Origin: Rosellinia necatrix
Lineage: Eukaryota; Ascomycota; Sordariomycetes; Xylariales; Xylariaceae
DNA length: 64,000 bases
Assembly (NCBI GenBank): GCA_021209875.1
Contig: JAGYVD010000002.1
Location: 1,240,001-1,304,000, forward strand
Direction: 5' to 3'
Positions 1-11,819 of the stretch are shown piece after piece. The notes below the pieces were generated by a model that saw nothing but the letters and a program-made list of their open reading frames with translations, did no database searches and was not told the DNA's origin. Numbering within the stretch: position 1 is the stretch's first letter; each line of letters starts with the position of its first letter. A program made the position numbers and the translations under genes.

Positions 1-2
1 CA

Positions 3-1460
3 TCAAACCTGGTAAATACCGAGCAACCGGTGCCAGCGCAAAGCACCGACAAACGACCAACAAGGATTGTGCGAGCCTCAACATTAGAGTTGGTTTCAAA
101 TAATCTAGTCGACCTCCAGGCGCCCCTGACACAACCTTATCAGCCCCAAAAACCGCTCGTCCCGCTGGTGCAGCCAAGCTCACGGCCTCCAGAACACCGC
201 TTACGGACGAAGACCAACATCGATCCAAATGTTTTATTTGACGCCGACGATTTTGAGGCGGGGCAGGATAGTGAGGGAAGTGACGATGATTTCGGAGAAT
301 TTGAGACCGTACCACGACCAGCTCAGCAACGTTTAGATCTACAGTCAGGTGTCCAATCCGTGTCCTCATCGGACACAAACACGGCCAGGAAAGCTTCTGA
401 GTTATTATTAAATTTGGATTTGAACGATATGGACCCTAAACCTGCCCAGACGATCCAGTCAGCCCCTGGCCAATCGCACGCTACAGATTGGACACAGGAG
501 TTCAACAGAACCACGTCGCGCCTAGAAACGCAACCACAAACCCACACTGCGTCCCAAATGATAAGCGACGACTGGGACTCCTTTTCCAGCTTGTCAAAAG
601 AACCAGTCAAGTCTCCGATCAAAACAGCAGACCCTGTCTGGGATTGGGACCCGTTAGAGCCACCCATGACAACTAAGCCCAAGGGCCCCGTAAAGAAAGG
701 CCCCACACGGCCAAACAATAATAATAATAATCCGAATAACGACGATGCTTCATGGGATTGGGAACCGGTTGATGTAAAAACTGAAGCTCTAGCCGAAATT
801 GAAGACAGCGCCTTGCCCCCGACTAATATCCCGCCACCATCGGTTCTATTATCTGCATTCCCCCAACTATTCGCCGAAGCTAACGAATACTTGTATAAGC
901 CCGTGGGCAGCCAGTCACAGAGTATTAGAGAGCGCGTTTTGTCGGATACGAAGGTTTACGACTTTTTAAGAGCCTATCTAGGCCTGGCGGTTGTTGCAGC
1001 CCGAATTATTGCTGGTCGAAGGATGAGATGGCACAGAGACAAATTCCTCTCACAGAGCATGTCTATATCCGCAGCTGGAAGCAAGGGCATGAAACTGGCG
1101 GGGGTGGACAAGACCCAGACAGCACGGGACGACCGCGAGGCAGCGGATATTGTAAGCGCCTGGAAGAGTCAGGTCGGTCGTCTAAGGTCTATAATAGCCT
1201 CCGCCAACGCTACAAAGAATAAGGACAGAAAACAATTAAAAATACCCGAGGTCGCCGACAACATGCAAGTTCAAACGGCCAAGGACGTTCCGATCGCTCC
1301 AAAAGCATGCGTTATATGCGGGCTGAAAAGAAACGAGAGAGTCGCAAAGGTGGATTACGAGGTAGAGGATAGCTTCGGCGAGTGGTGGGCCGAGCATTGG
1401 GGCCATATTGCTTGCAGGCGCTTCTGGCTACAGCACGAGAGCACCCTCAGGCAGAGATAA
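3..1460 (+). CDS. Aftiphilin/Laa2-like acidic, W/D-motif protein (5'-partial)
   Basis: The reading frame is open to the left edge of the window, so the start codon lies outside; the first visible initiator-like codon (GTG at 30) is internal. About 485 residues are visible. The N-terminal half is disordered, with an acidic stretch ending in DDFGEFE (about residues 86-92 counted from position 30) and three tryptophan-acidic motifs (DDWDSF, VWDWDPLE, SWDWEPVD). The C-terminal third is helical and ends in a Cys/His cluster (CVICGLKR ... HWGHIACRRFW). DFGxF-type acidic motifs are known to bind the AP-1 gamma ear and occur in aftiphilin and yeast Laa2, which act with AP-1/clathrin at the trans-Golgi. 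That role is inferred from motif only. An asparagine run (NNNNNNPNN) marks a microsatellite in the frame. No intron is needed in the visible part. Confidence 0.6.
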   Translation, partial: SNLVNTEQPVPAQSTDKRPTRIVRASTLELVSNNLVDLQAPLTQPYQPQKPLVPLVQPSSRPPEHRLRTKTNIDPNVLFDADDFEAGQDSEGSDDDFGEFETVPRPAQQRLDLQSGVQSVSSSDTNTARKASELLLNLDLNDMDPKPAQTIQSAPGQSHATDWTQEFNRTTSRLETQPQTHTASQMISDDWDSFSSLSKEPVKSPIKTADPVWDWDPLEPPMTTKPKGPVKKGPTRPNNNNNNPNNDDASWDWEPVDVKTEALAEIEDSALPPTNIPPPSVLLSAFPQLFAEANEYLYKPVGSQSQSIRERVLSDTKVYDFLRAYLGLAVVAARIIAGRRMRWHRDKFLSQSMSISAAGSKGMKLAGVDKTQTARDDREAADIVSAWKSQVGRLRSIIASANATKNKDRKQLKIPEVADNMQVQTAKDVPIAPKACVICGLKRNERVAKVDYEVEDSFGEWWAEHWGHIACRRFWLQHESTLRQR

Positions 1461-4400
1461 TCTTTTGCCGTAGGGCAGTGTTGGATTAGAGGCCATGACA
1501 AATGCAGCGGCATCCGTGGCTATTGCGTGACACAAGAACTCTTGGCTCCCTTGTCGAGATTTGATTTGGCTATGTGCTGAAGAGCGTAGCCAGTCGTCGT
1601 TTATCTATGACTGCGATTTGAAAAGGTAGCAGCAACCCAGATAAGCTGGGGGCAGCAACGTGTTGTATTCCCGTGGCATTCGCGGGATCGCGCCTTTATC
1701 TCGTCAATCTGGGAAGCTCGCATGTCGAATAAAGCCAAAGAGTTGCCGGGGCTAACAAATCGACAGCGTGAGCCGAATTATCGTTCGGTTTATTTCCCGC
1801 AGCCAATGATCTAAATGCCCATCAATATCGTCTCTGGTATCCGCAACCATTGGACAATAACTGGTGCGTACCAATGCACGACTGCGGGGCCTTTCAAGCC
1901 ATTGCCCAGGTTTGAGTGGTGAGCCTGTGTATTGTGCGAATTATGGCGTGCGTCGTCTTGGTCACCAGAGGTCGAGCCCGGCCATTGGCCCGGACTATAA
2001 ATCGTTAGCCTAGCCACGCGGATGTAGCTATCAGCATGTACCCAACGTAGGCGCTCGATAGAATAAACAAAAGTCTTCGGCACGGTAAGCACGGAGACCA
2101 CGAGATGGGAGCAGAAATGGATGATATTTATATAGTGAATAACAACCCGGCGAACTGACACATAGGCGACCAACCCGACACGCTTATTTATTTACCATTT
2201 ACTACACTATCTATGTAAACCTATATTTAACATATCCCGTTGGACTCTCCTGCCGACGACCCGCGTAGTGACCCACACGAAGCAACCATTCCCCAATCTA
2301 TCGTCGGGCTTACGATTTCTCGCCCACGCACCCCACAGGATGCATGCAGGTCGAGAGACCCTAATATGTAGCTGCAAGCCTACCCCCGTCTTGCGGAGCT
2401 ACGATAAATTCTGTACACTACACTAAACGTAATTACAGCCTCTAACTCGACGGATGTTTGGGTATAAATAAAAGGCTGGCTGGCCGCCTAGGTAGGTCAA
2501 GTCATGAAATCGGTAGCGGACATTCAAGATACAGGGTGTGATAGAGGTAGTAAAGCAGGTACGACGAGTAATGGGAAATTCGCGATATGGAATACTTGTG
2601 GCGTGGAGTGGTTACATAGTATATCGAGTACTACTGCTACTATATCGAGTACCGAATGATAGCGACACGTGATACTTGCCTGAGGGCCACTTCTAATACT
2701 ACCCAGGATAACACCAACCCAGAGGTAGGTAGTGCATATACTGTCTAAAGAGGTAGGCATATAGTTAGGTAACAATAGAACTTGGAAGAGATCAAGCTAG
2801 CTACCTAGGTACTTAAGTAACCTGCCTACCTACCTCTCCCTAATCTAGTAAAATATACCAAGTATATTGGAAATACCGCGTTTATCATGAATACCCCACA
2901 AACTCGTAGAGGTAATAAGTCATTGGATATCTAAGGTCAATCTCCTCTGCTCGAGCGTACCGCCAAACCATAGCACCATGGCTCAAATAAAGGCTGCATC
3001 ATCTAACTACCTACGTAATATACAATCATGATCAAGTACGTAAACAGACCGAGCATATATAAATCCGATAGTAGGTAACATGTAATTATGTACGATATAA
3101 TAAACTACATCCTCGTTGGTCAGGTTATGTAGGTAGGAAATCACACGATACCCTGGTGATGGTTTTTTCGGTAGACTCCGGTTCCATGCATTAAAGCACA
3201 GTCATGAGACTTACCCGAAGAAAAACCCATCTCTGATTATGATTTAAGTAGGTACTTGCGCAAATCCACGGGCTCTATCTCATAAAGCGACTCTCCACCA
3301 ACCTCATTGTCTCAGGTCCTCTCTGCTCGTCAATTCCTTGTTACTCGAGCTATCCTTGTACACTAAATGAAAGGGGTCATTATTATCGCTTAAAAGAGAA
3401 CAATCGCACGTATATACTATCTAGGACAGTAATTATTATCCTATGTAGACACTAGCATGAAACAAGCGCGCTCTGCCAGCACCTGTAATTAGCTATGCTC
3501 TAGGTATTTTCTAGGTATGTACTTACCTCAGTACAGGTAAGCTGGATGTGCTATCCCGCAGTCGCAGCCGCAGCTGCAATCTTTCGGGGGGAGCCCCCTT
3601 ACCAAGAAATCGTCTATGCAGGTAGGTTCATAATTCGTTGCTTCTCAAAGACATTATAAACCTTGATCACTTTTAGTTCAAGTTAGCTAACCTAAATAGT
3701 TGGTACGTACTTACTAATCGCCTGCTAATGGTTCAAGCCTCTTGAGAAGGTACATCTAACTTAGGTACCTACCTGGTTGAGTGTTTATATATCACGTGCT
3801 AACCACTATTTCAACAACTTTAGTACCTCTTTCTCCATGAACAATACAAGATGTCTGCTTAGATGCTTAATGTAGTGTAGGCGATTGATTATCTCCCGAT
3901 TTCTAGGTTGTTGCTAATTTGATGTGGCTGGCCACAAGCTAATTTTCAATCTTTGAAATACCCCGATTGCCTCTATTACTTAGGCAGGTAGACGGTGTAT
4001 ACCACTAAAGTTAGTAGATCGCTACTTGCTGCATTGAAGATCCCTAGCACCCCTTGTGCCTCCCTCCAGTTATGTTTGCCCCTCATCCCACATTTTCACA
4101 GGTATATAGTACCTACCTAGCCTCCCTTGCACTAGCCGCAACTTCCTCCATTGATCATTCCTTGCAGTGTCTAGGGGAATTCTTGCCACAGGGATCCTCA
4201 AAACCGAATGCTACAGTTGATACCTATTTGTGCGACTTCAACTACCTACCAGGTACGGTAGTACCTACCTACACTAGGAGTGCAGGCATGTGCGATGATG
4301 TCGAGGTACATTGAAAGCCCAGGTATTATACAGGAGACTTGGAGAGTGGGAATTGTGGATATAGCTCTAGATATGTACCAGGTACGACTTCCATTGCTGC

Positions 4401-4499
4401 TGGCGACTAGGTACTTGCCCAAGCGCCATTGCATATCCAATTGGCAAATCAACACCTGGGCTCAGTCCCGGTTTTGGAGCTTGGCTTGACGTCCTAGTC
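1461..4499. other. Gene-free region rich in TACCTA/TAGGTA motifs
   Basis: About 3 kb without a supportable coding region; the short open frames lack codon structure or recognisable motifs. From about 2490 onward the sequence is moderately AT-rich and repeatedly carries the 4-mer-derived motif TAGGTAGG/CCTACCTA and its palindromic form (for example near 2497, 2727, 2803-2835, 3526, 3765, 4115 and 4243-4275). No tRNA, rRNA or transposon structure was recognised. Confidence 0.5.
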
Positions 4500-6082
4500 T
4501 TGTCCCCTCCCCCCCTCCCACTTTATTTTTCCCTCTCAACGATCCCTCCCCCCATAACCACCTTACATAACTTCATCACCGTTTCTTCGACAGAGACACT
4601 CACCCGTTTTGTCGCTGAATCCTCAACCACAGGCATCTTTCCACCTCTCAACTCTCTCCTCTCTCCTCTCCTCCCCTCCCCTCTCCCTCTCCCTCCTCCA
4701 CCTCCCCAACCTTCCACTCAACCTCCGTCTTTCCTCACGCCCACCTCATCCTCCTACCATCATATTCCTCTCCTCCCGATCTCCCGATTCCCGATTCCTT
4801 CATCCCACGCATCCCACACCCCTCCCCTCCCCTCCCCTCCCCATCTACCCATTAACTCAACCGGCCCCCGGTAACACGAACTCGGGCGTCCGTCTTGTCC
4901 CCTTTGGTGTCCCAGATACTTTTCGCCATTCCGATCAAGTGGGCCAATTCCTTCGTACAGGTAGAACCCACTTGCTTTTGAACCAAGGCCGGCCGCGCAA
5001 CAATATCGTCTATCGTCTACATCGTAGTTGCGAGTCGACACATACCACAATCCAATTAGGTACGTGTTACGCTTCATCACTCCATATCCATTTACTCTTT
5101 ACATGCCCCAAGAAAACTTCCCCAACCGCCCTCGCCTGTGCTGTCCCCTCCCAGCGACAGAACGCAATCCACCCGGTTGGCCAAGGCCAGCCCACTGAGC
5201 TCATGCCAAGCATTATCTGGGTCCTAGGCCATGTTTTGTCTACCTGGTGACATACTACCTCCCTCTATCTACATCTATTCTTGACCAAAAAAGTCGGAGC
5301 ACAACAGAGTTGTCGTGTTTCAACGGTGGGCAGTTTACGACCCCGCAGCTGCTAAATGTTTGACCAACATCAACAGAGTTAGATTTGCGCACTGCCAGCC
5401 AGTTTCTGCAGGTCATAACATATCCACTCTCAGTACCTACTGAAGCACACACCACCGCAACCCGCCCCATCAGGCCCGACGAGGTTACTTCAAACCACCA
5501 AGGTCTGCAGAACCCCGCCAGTCCCCAAGCCACGCCCCTACTTCTCTCCTTGCTGTGCCGTGATGAAACTGTTTCCTCTCGCACCCCGCTTTCGTGTCTA
5601 TTTTTTGGGTCCGCCGAGATCGTGCATGCAAGGGTTTTCGGCGCGATAAGACATGATGCTAATATCAGTTGGTATTCGAATGGCCCTTTCACCCCCATCA
5701 AGTGATGCATATCACTCACTGGCCAGTTTCTTGCATGTTTCTACGCTCAGGATCCCGGGCCAGCTTTCCTTCAACTTGATTTCGTCGTCTCACATGAATA
5801 TCGCAGCCAGCTTCCCCGCAGAATCCACATCAGCTTTTCAGAGCTAACCTCCCACCAGTCACACAACGCGGCTTGTCCTAAGGTCTTATCTATAGGCCTA
5901 CATCGCATACCAACCATAAACTTGTTTCGCCGACCTTGCATGCATCGGTCATCGCAAACGTAGAACGGTCTAGTCACGTACACCATCAACAAGTCCTCAT
6001 AGCTTTAAAGGATCAAAGGATTACACATCGATTCCCTCCCCGATAACAGTCGAACGTCAGCCTCTTTTCGCCGCATCTAATC
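4500..6082 (+). promoter_or_regulatory. Pyrimidine-rich upstream region of the KH-domain gene
   Basis: Strong C/T bias on the plus strand, densest at 4500-4860 (runs of CTCTCC and CCCCTCCCCTCC), with further CT-rich blocks up to about 5850. CT tracts upstream of start codons are typical of expressed filamentous-fungal genes, so this probably contains promoter and 5' UTR of the downstream KH protein gene. The open frames here (for example 4609-5250) are proline/serine/leucine-rich products of the CT bias and are not called as genes. A 5' UTR intron is possible but not shown. Confidence 0.4.
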
Positions 6083-7389
6083 ATGTCCAACACTCAGGAT
6101 GCTGTTCCGCCGAATGGTGCCGAGCCTGTCTCTATGGACTACAAGCTTGACGATAATGAGTCTCGATCGGGTCCTGATGGCGAACCTGCCCCTAAGACGG
6201 ACGAGGAATATGCCGTTACTCAATTGACGCTCCGCGCCATTGTCTCATCTAAAGAGGCCGGCGTCATCATTGGTAAAGGCGGCAAAAATGTAGCAGATCT
6301 ACGAGATGAGACAGGTGTCAAGGCTGGTGTGAGCAAGGTAGTTCAGGGCGTCCATGATCGCGTTCTGACCATCACCGGCGGTTGCGAACCCGTCTCTAAA
6401 GCATACGCTCTAGTAGCCCGCTCCTTACTGGAAGGCGCCCCAGCTATGGGAATGGGGGGCGTTATCCAGCCAAATGGAACTCATCGTAAGCTCTATGTGG
6501 TCCGTTGCGCTGTGCAGTAGACGGCTAACAAAACAGTTTCAGAATTGAAGTTGCTTATTTCTCATAACCAGATGGGTACGATCATTGGTCGACAGGGTCT
6601 TAAGATCAAACATATTCAAGATGTGTCTGGTGTGCGTATGGTTGCGCAGAAAGAGATGCTTCCTCAATCAACGGAGCGGATTGTTGAACTGCAAGGAAAC
6701 CCTGAGGGCATCCAGCGAGCCATATGGGAAATTGGCAAATGCCTAATCGACGATTGGCAACGTGGTACTGGTACCGTATTCTATAATCCCGTTGTTCGCA
6801 CGCAAACTGGCGGTGCGGGGTCCCTGGGCGGTGGTGTTGGTGCTACCAGTGGGGCACAATACGGCACATCCGAGAGAAGCGGTTATGGTTCGTCGCGCGT
6901 AATGCGCACAGGAAACGGGGCTGACTTCAGTAATGGCGCACCACGTCAATTCAACCGCCGCTCGGACTCTGATGTGGCTGCTCGCGGCCCTCCAACCCAC
7001 GATGAAAATGGAGAGGAGATACAGACCCAAAATATCAGTATCCCCGCAGACATGGTCGGTTGTATTATCGGTCGGGCTGGAAGCAAGATTAGCGAGATTC
7101 GTAAATCATCCGGTGCTCGCATCTCAATTGCCAAGGTACGTTATACCCCTAAGACGAATAGTATGCGATAAATGCATAGCAACCATTGCAGCTTCAATTC
7201 TCCTGTCCATTATGCGTCCAGCCTGATATTGCGACTAACCAAGGAACACAGGCACCGCATGATGATACGGGCGAGCGTATGTTCACTATTATGGGAACGG
7301 CTAAGGCTAACGAGAACGCTCTCTTTTTGTTGTATGAAAATCTTGAGGCTGAAAAAATGCGACGAAGCCAGGCGCAATCACCCGAGTAA
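6083..7389 (+). CDS. Three-KH-domain RNA-binding protein (Pbp2/Rnc1-like)
   Basis: Three exons, 6083-6485, 6543-7135 and 7252-7389, give 377 residues. Introns are GTAAGC...TTTCAG and GTACGT...ACACAG with GCTAAC/ACTAAC branch sites. Three KH domains are visible, each with its GxxG loop: IIGKGGKN (KH1), IIGRQGLK (KH2, preceded by LLISHNQMGT) and IIGRAGSK (KH3). KH2 is followed by a conserved IDDWQRGTGTV segment and a Gly-rich linker. Intron 2 splits KH3 just after its beta strand (ISIAK). The family (S. pombe Rnc1, yeast Pbp2, mammalian PCBP/hnRNP K) binds C/U-rich single-stranded RNA and controls mRNA stability, including MAPK-phosphatase mRNA in S. pombe. Interestingly a MAPK-phosphatase-like gene lies 4.4 kb away. 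The ATG chosen is the first in frame after the CT-rich leader. Confidence 0.93.
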
Positions 7390-9030
7390 TTACCGGTACA
7401 TTCTATTGGTGGGATTGGACGGCGTCAGCGCCGAAACCGAAGTTCATACATTTGTCTAGGACATCACTAACCGGGGTTCGGTTTGGTGACATACCCTGCG
7501 TTTGGGAGATTTCCAGATCTGACTTGCCGCGAGGCTCCTGTTCCGGGCGCGATATCTACGAAACGACGTGACGATTACAATTTCTCCTCTTCAACCCCCC
7601 GGAAAAAGAAAACCATCTTATCTTCTCATTATCCGCTTTCTTAATCCCGCTCCCGACCCTGCCAGTACGACATGAATAACCTGGCAAACGAAGCTTCGAC
7701 TTTATAGGCACGCAACCCACAGTTTCGCAGCCATGAGCAATCTTTATCATAAATACGTATTCCACTAGGGACAACGGCAGACTGCTACCCAAGACTTGTC
7801 GGGTATATATAGTACCGGTACTTGTCTGGGGCCCTGTTTCACATTCCTTCCTTCAGGTTCTGCCTCTCGGTCGCGCTTCCTGTGGCTCAGCCGGGCAGCC
7901 CAGGAATTGGTGGTGTTTATAACACTCGTGGGCACCAGGCTCCTCTTGTTTCTGCCTCTGGTGGTCCGTAACTGGTGACTCCTAAGCTAAGATTTAAGAT
8001 CTCCCTTCCATAAGGCTTCGGGCTATGGTAGACGGCTGTGATGCACCACCTCGGATCCCAGCGCAGATTTGGATCTTGGTCCCTACAGTCCGTACCCAAT
8101 CTATACTCTCGGCTCCTTACTCACATTGCTACGGGAATACTATGCAGGCCACCATCGCATGCCCGGAACCAATTCCTGCTCTCCTTTCTCCCTCTCCTGT
8201 ATTCTTCGCGCGTGTGGTGTATTATCCTAACTCCTGTTGGATCCCGCCGACGGAATGAGTGCAACGGCCTAAGGGTAGCCTTCATCCCTGGTAAACATCG
8301 GTGGTGGCTCGTGTGCGAAACGGTATTCTCAAATTGGGCACACATAACCTAGGCTGGGTGAATCATAATAGAATCACTTGTCAACCCACCATGAAATACG
8401 CATCCTTGTCGTAGATAGTGTCAGGCCTGTCTTCTAGCATGCCCGTTCCAATGAAAGTATTGTCTGCTCCATGGCAGAAGAAATAAATCCGTTCATGGAT
8501 ATGACGCATACTGATAGGACTAACTTTAACTAGGTACAGTATCTAATCAGATATGTGTGCTGCGTGCTGCTCTGTATGGAGGTCAGAAAGAGACCCCGCC
8601 CCCGGGAAAATGGCACTTGCGGTTAGCTCTCAGGGACCTGCTCTAGCTTGCGGGTCTCTCTCGGGGACCCTTTTCCTGTTTTTTTCACCGCCCAGTTAAG
8701 GTTTTGCCCGATCTGGTCAAGGCCCCTGGTCGGGTGGACATTGCATCCGATGATTCTGCCGCGCCCTCGAGCGGCCAACTGTCATCAGCAAGTAATACTG
8801 GAGACCACCTCCCCTTACTTACCTAAGTTACCTCCCTTGACTTACCTGCCCTATGTGGTCGCCGTTCTTTCTCCCTCCGTAACTAGCTGACGGAAGACAC
8901 AATTCGCTTCTATATATACCCATACCTGTTCGTAAGGGGTTATCAGTTATCAGGCTCGACTCGCATTGTTGAACCCGTGCTGCATCGTCGTTCGCCCCGA
9001 GCCTTGACTCTTGTTTCTCCCACCTGGGCA
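7390..9030. other. Intergenic region between KH gene and HUT1
   Basis: About 1.6 kb containing the 3' region of the KH gene and the 5' region of HUT1. Short open frames on both strands have no recognisable domain. The last 200 bases before HUT1 hold a TATATATA stretch (about 8911) and TTACCTAAGTTACC-type motifs. No RNA gene was recognised. Confidence 0.4.
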
Positions 9031-10492
9031 ATGGCGCGTACCAAACAGGCGCGGCCGGTAGAACGCCAGGCCTCTTCCGAGTACATCTCTCATCAATCAC
9101 CGGCCCTGTCTTCCAAACGACACGATGATGCCGTCCATCAGCCCAACGGCGCAGCCAGCAGGCCAGCACAGGCGCCGATAATAGAGAAACAGGACGCCGG
9201 CGCGCTGCAACTTGTGATTGCGGTTGCAGGTATCTATGGTTCCTTGTAGGTATTTCTCTCCATGTCTAGTCTATGTGTCCATTGTATATGCGCCCATGTA
9301 TATGCGTCCATGCGACACCAGACTGGTCACGCGCGCGACGAGCAGACGGCCAGCGGGCTAACACGGTGATGGGACTAGCCTCACATGGGCCTATCTTCAG
9401 GAGAAGCTCACGACGACACCACACGGTGCCCCCGGCCAGACCGAGGTATTCAAGTACCCCGTGTTCTTGAATACGATCCAGTCGCTGTTCGCCGCGGCGA
9501 CGGGCGCGCTGTATCTATGGTTTAGCACGCCAAAGGGCTCGTCCGTCCCGCCGATCATCCCGTCCTCGCGCATCCTGACACCGCTATTACTCGTTGCGCT
9601 GACGAGCTCTCTCGCGTCCCCATTTGGCTACGCATCCCTCGCCCATATCGACTACATCACCTTCCTGCTCGCCAAAAGCTGCAAGTTGCTTCCCGTCATG
9701 TTCCTTCACATCACCGTCTTCCGCAAGCGCTACCCGCTCTATAAGTACATGGTCGTGGCGGCTGTGACGGCCGGCGTCGCCGTGTTCACGCTACATTCGG
9801 GGAAGAAGGGCAAGGGTCACGGTTCGGCCGCGACGGAGCGAAACAGTGCCTGGGGGCTGCTATTATTGGGTATTAACCTCCTGTTTGATGGGCTCACGAA
9901 TAGCACACAGGACTACATCTTCAGCTCCTTCCAGCCTTACACGGGCCCCCAGATGATGTGCGCCAACAACCTCATGAGCATGGCCGTCATGGTCACGTAT
10001 CTAGTTCTGAGCCCCTGGCTGGTTCATACGGGTATCGGTGAATGGTTGGGCATGGATATCGCGGGCAGCGCTGGCGAGCTTGAGGATGCACTTGCATTTA
10101 TGACGAGACATCCGGGCGTGTGGTCCGATATCCTAGGCTTCGCGGCCTGCGGTGCTGTTGGACAGGTCTTCATTTGTTAGTCCCCCTTCCCCGATCCCGC
10201 CTATTCGCCTCCCGTCAATAGGTTCGGAACCGAATGTTAATGAACGAATCTAGTCTACACCCTATCGACCTTTTCCTCTGTCCTCCTCGTCACTGTCACC
10301 GTCACCCGCAAGATGTTCACCATGATGCTCTCAGTCGTCGCATTCGGTCACCGCCTGACGCGCATGCAGGTTCTCGGCGTGGGACTCGTATTCGGCGGCA
10401 TCGGCGCCGAGGCCGCAATCGCGCGCCGCGAGAAAATAGCTAAGGAGGAAGCGAAAAGAGCCGCCAAAGCGAAGGCGGCCAAGGCGCAATAA
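9031..10492 (+). CDS. HUT1: UDP-galactose/UDP-glucose transporter homolog HUT1 (SLC35B1 family)
   Basis: Three exons, 9031-9245, 9379-10175 and 10254-10492, give 416 residues. Splicing restores the conserved string YGSFLTWAYLQEKLT across intron 1 and QVFIFYTLSTF across intron 2; intron 1 has a GCTAAC branch site. The protein has a polar N-terminus, about ten hydrophobic segments, FKYPVFLNTIQS after TM1, LLAKSCKLLPVM, KYMVVAAVTAGVAVF, TRKMFTMMLSVVAFGH and QVLGVGLVFGGIG, all typical of the HUT1/SLC35B1 nucleotide-sugar transporters of the ER membrane. The Lys/Ala-rich C-terminal tail (EEAKRAAKAKAAKAQ) fits an ER-retrieval type tail. Yeast Hut1 transports UDP-sugars into the ER lumen and helps ER redox and folding homeostasis. 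Length and motif content match full-length family members. Confidence 0.95.
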
Positions 10493-11819
10493 GTGAGCGT
10501 AAGCCTTTCCGTAGATACATCGCATAGATCACCTCTGCTCCTCGGGGCGCATAGAGGTCTTGTTTTACCACATAAAACATTGTATATATTCATTTCCCCA
10601 TAGACCGAAGGATGGAAAACTCTCGATATTCGCGTCAAGGAGTCGGAACAATACCCTAGGTAGTCCCGTTCTAGATTTTTGGGTCAAGCTACATAAACCC
10701 CTATGTCTTGTGGTTATTGGATCGACTTGATTATATATCCAAACAGGAAGCAGGAAAGGAGATGTTCTAGATATGCTCGCGATTTAGAAGGTTGATACCA
10801 TGGCACCAATCCCGGACATTATACCAGACGTTAGAGGGACGAGAGGAAAGCTGATCCGAAAGCTACTTAGAATATATATCGATTGGTTTGCATAGGTATT
10901 GTAACTAACGTCAAAGACGCCTTATATTGTTATACTTTTCTAATGAGACTCTAGATTTAGTGATTTAAACATACTACATTTGTTGATAGTCATGCTGCTA
11001 TGTATGAAACACCACCAAGTCAAAAGTGTATGAATGTTTTGAGTTTTGTTTGAATGTGCGCGCGTAACACGCGGATTTTGGTATTGTCATAAGATATATG
11101 TATATATATACAAGATTGGCGGGGAACTCGCAGGGAGTCCTATATTTCCAGAAATACCCCGTGGTCTGGTTGTGGTGTCCATCCGATTTGATTTCTCTCC
11201 GCCTCCTTCCTTCCCAGACTCCTCAAGAACGCCGTCTGCTTCTCGCTTTTGCGCTGTACGCTTATTCGCTAACTCGCCCGCTCGTTCGTATCAACTCGCA
11301 AGGCCCTCGGGATATCGACTCAAGTCATACTGAAGACTGTCTGTCCCGCTGACATCAAAACCGGAAAGCCGATAATTCCCCCAACACGATGATGACCCTC
11401 CTCCCGTGTTTTCCCTCTTACTCTTGCCCAAGGCTCCTTGCCAATGGCCCGCTGTTTGCAATGATGATTACCCCTTTCCTTTTACACAAAGACTATTGTA
11501 TAGATTATACATTGGCGTCGGGTTCGATGGCCGTCATGAACCGCAAATATCAAATAGAAAAGCCCCATGATGGCCCTTCCTTATTGATGACTTTTGTCCA
11601 CATCGCAATTGCGCCGTCCGGGGTATCCGGTATCGCCTTTCCGGTGCTTAGGGATGCTATAATTCCAGAAAATGATAAATATAAAAAAATGAGACGGCAT
11701 TGAAGTGATAGTTTAGGATCAAATCAAACAAATGAAAAACCTGAGGCTAAAACCCCATGTACGCAGTATGGCGATTGATCAGGCGGTCGAAATAACTCGG
11801 CCGTCGGTCGTGTCAATGG
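10493..11819. other. Intergenic region, HUT1 3' side to phosphatase 3' side
   Basis: Convergent intergenic space of 1.3 kb. 10660-11100 is AT-rich; a short TATATATATA run lies near 11098-11110. Open frames at 11046-11352 and 11389-11703 have no recognisable motif and are not supported. Probably 3' UTRs of both flanking genes. Confidence 0.4.

Noticed and set aside
4609..5250. 213-residue Leu/Ser/Pro-rich open frame
   Set aside because: Direct product of CT-rich leader sequence; no conserved segment.
11389..11703. 104-residue plus-strand frame
   Set aside because: No motif, no homology I recognise, lies in a likely 3' UTR.
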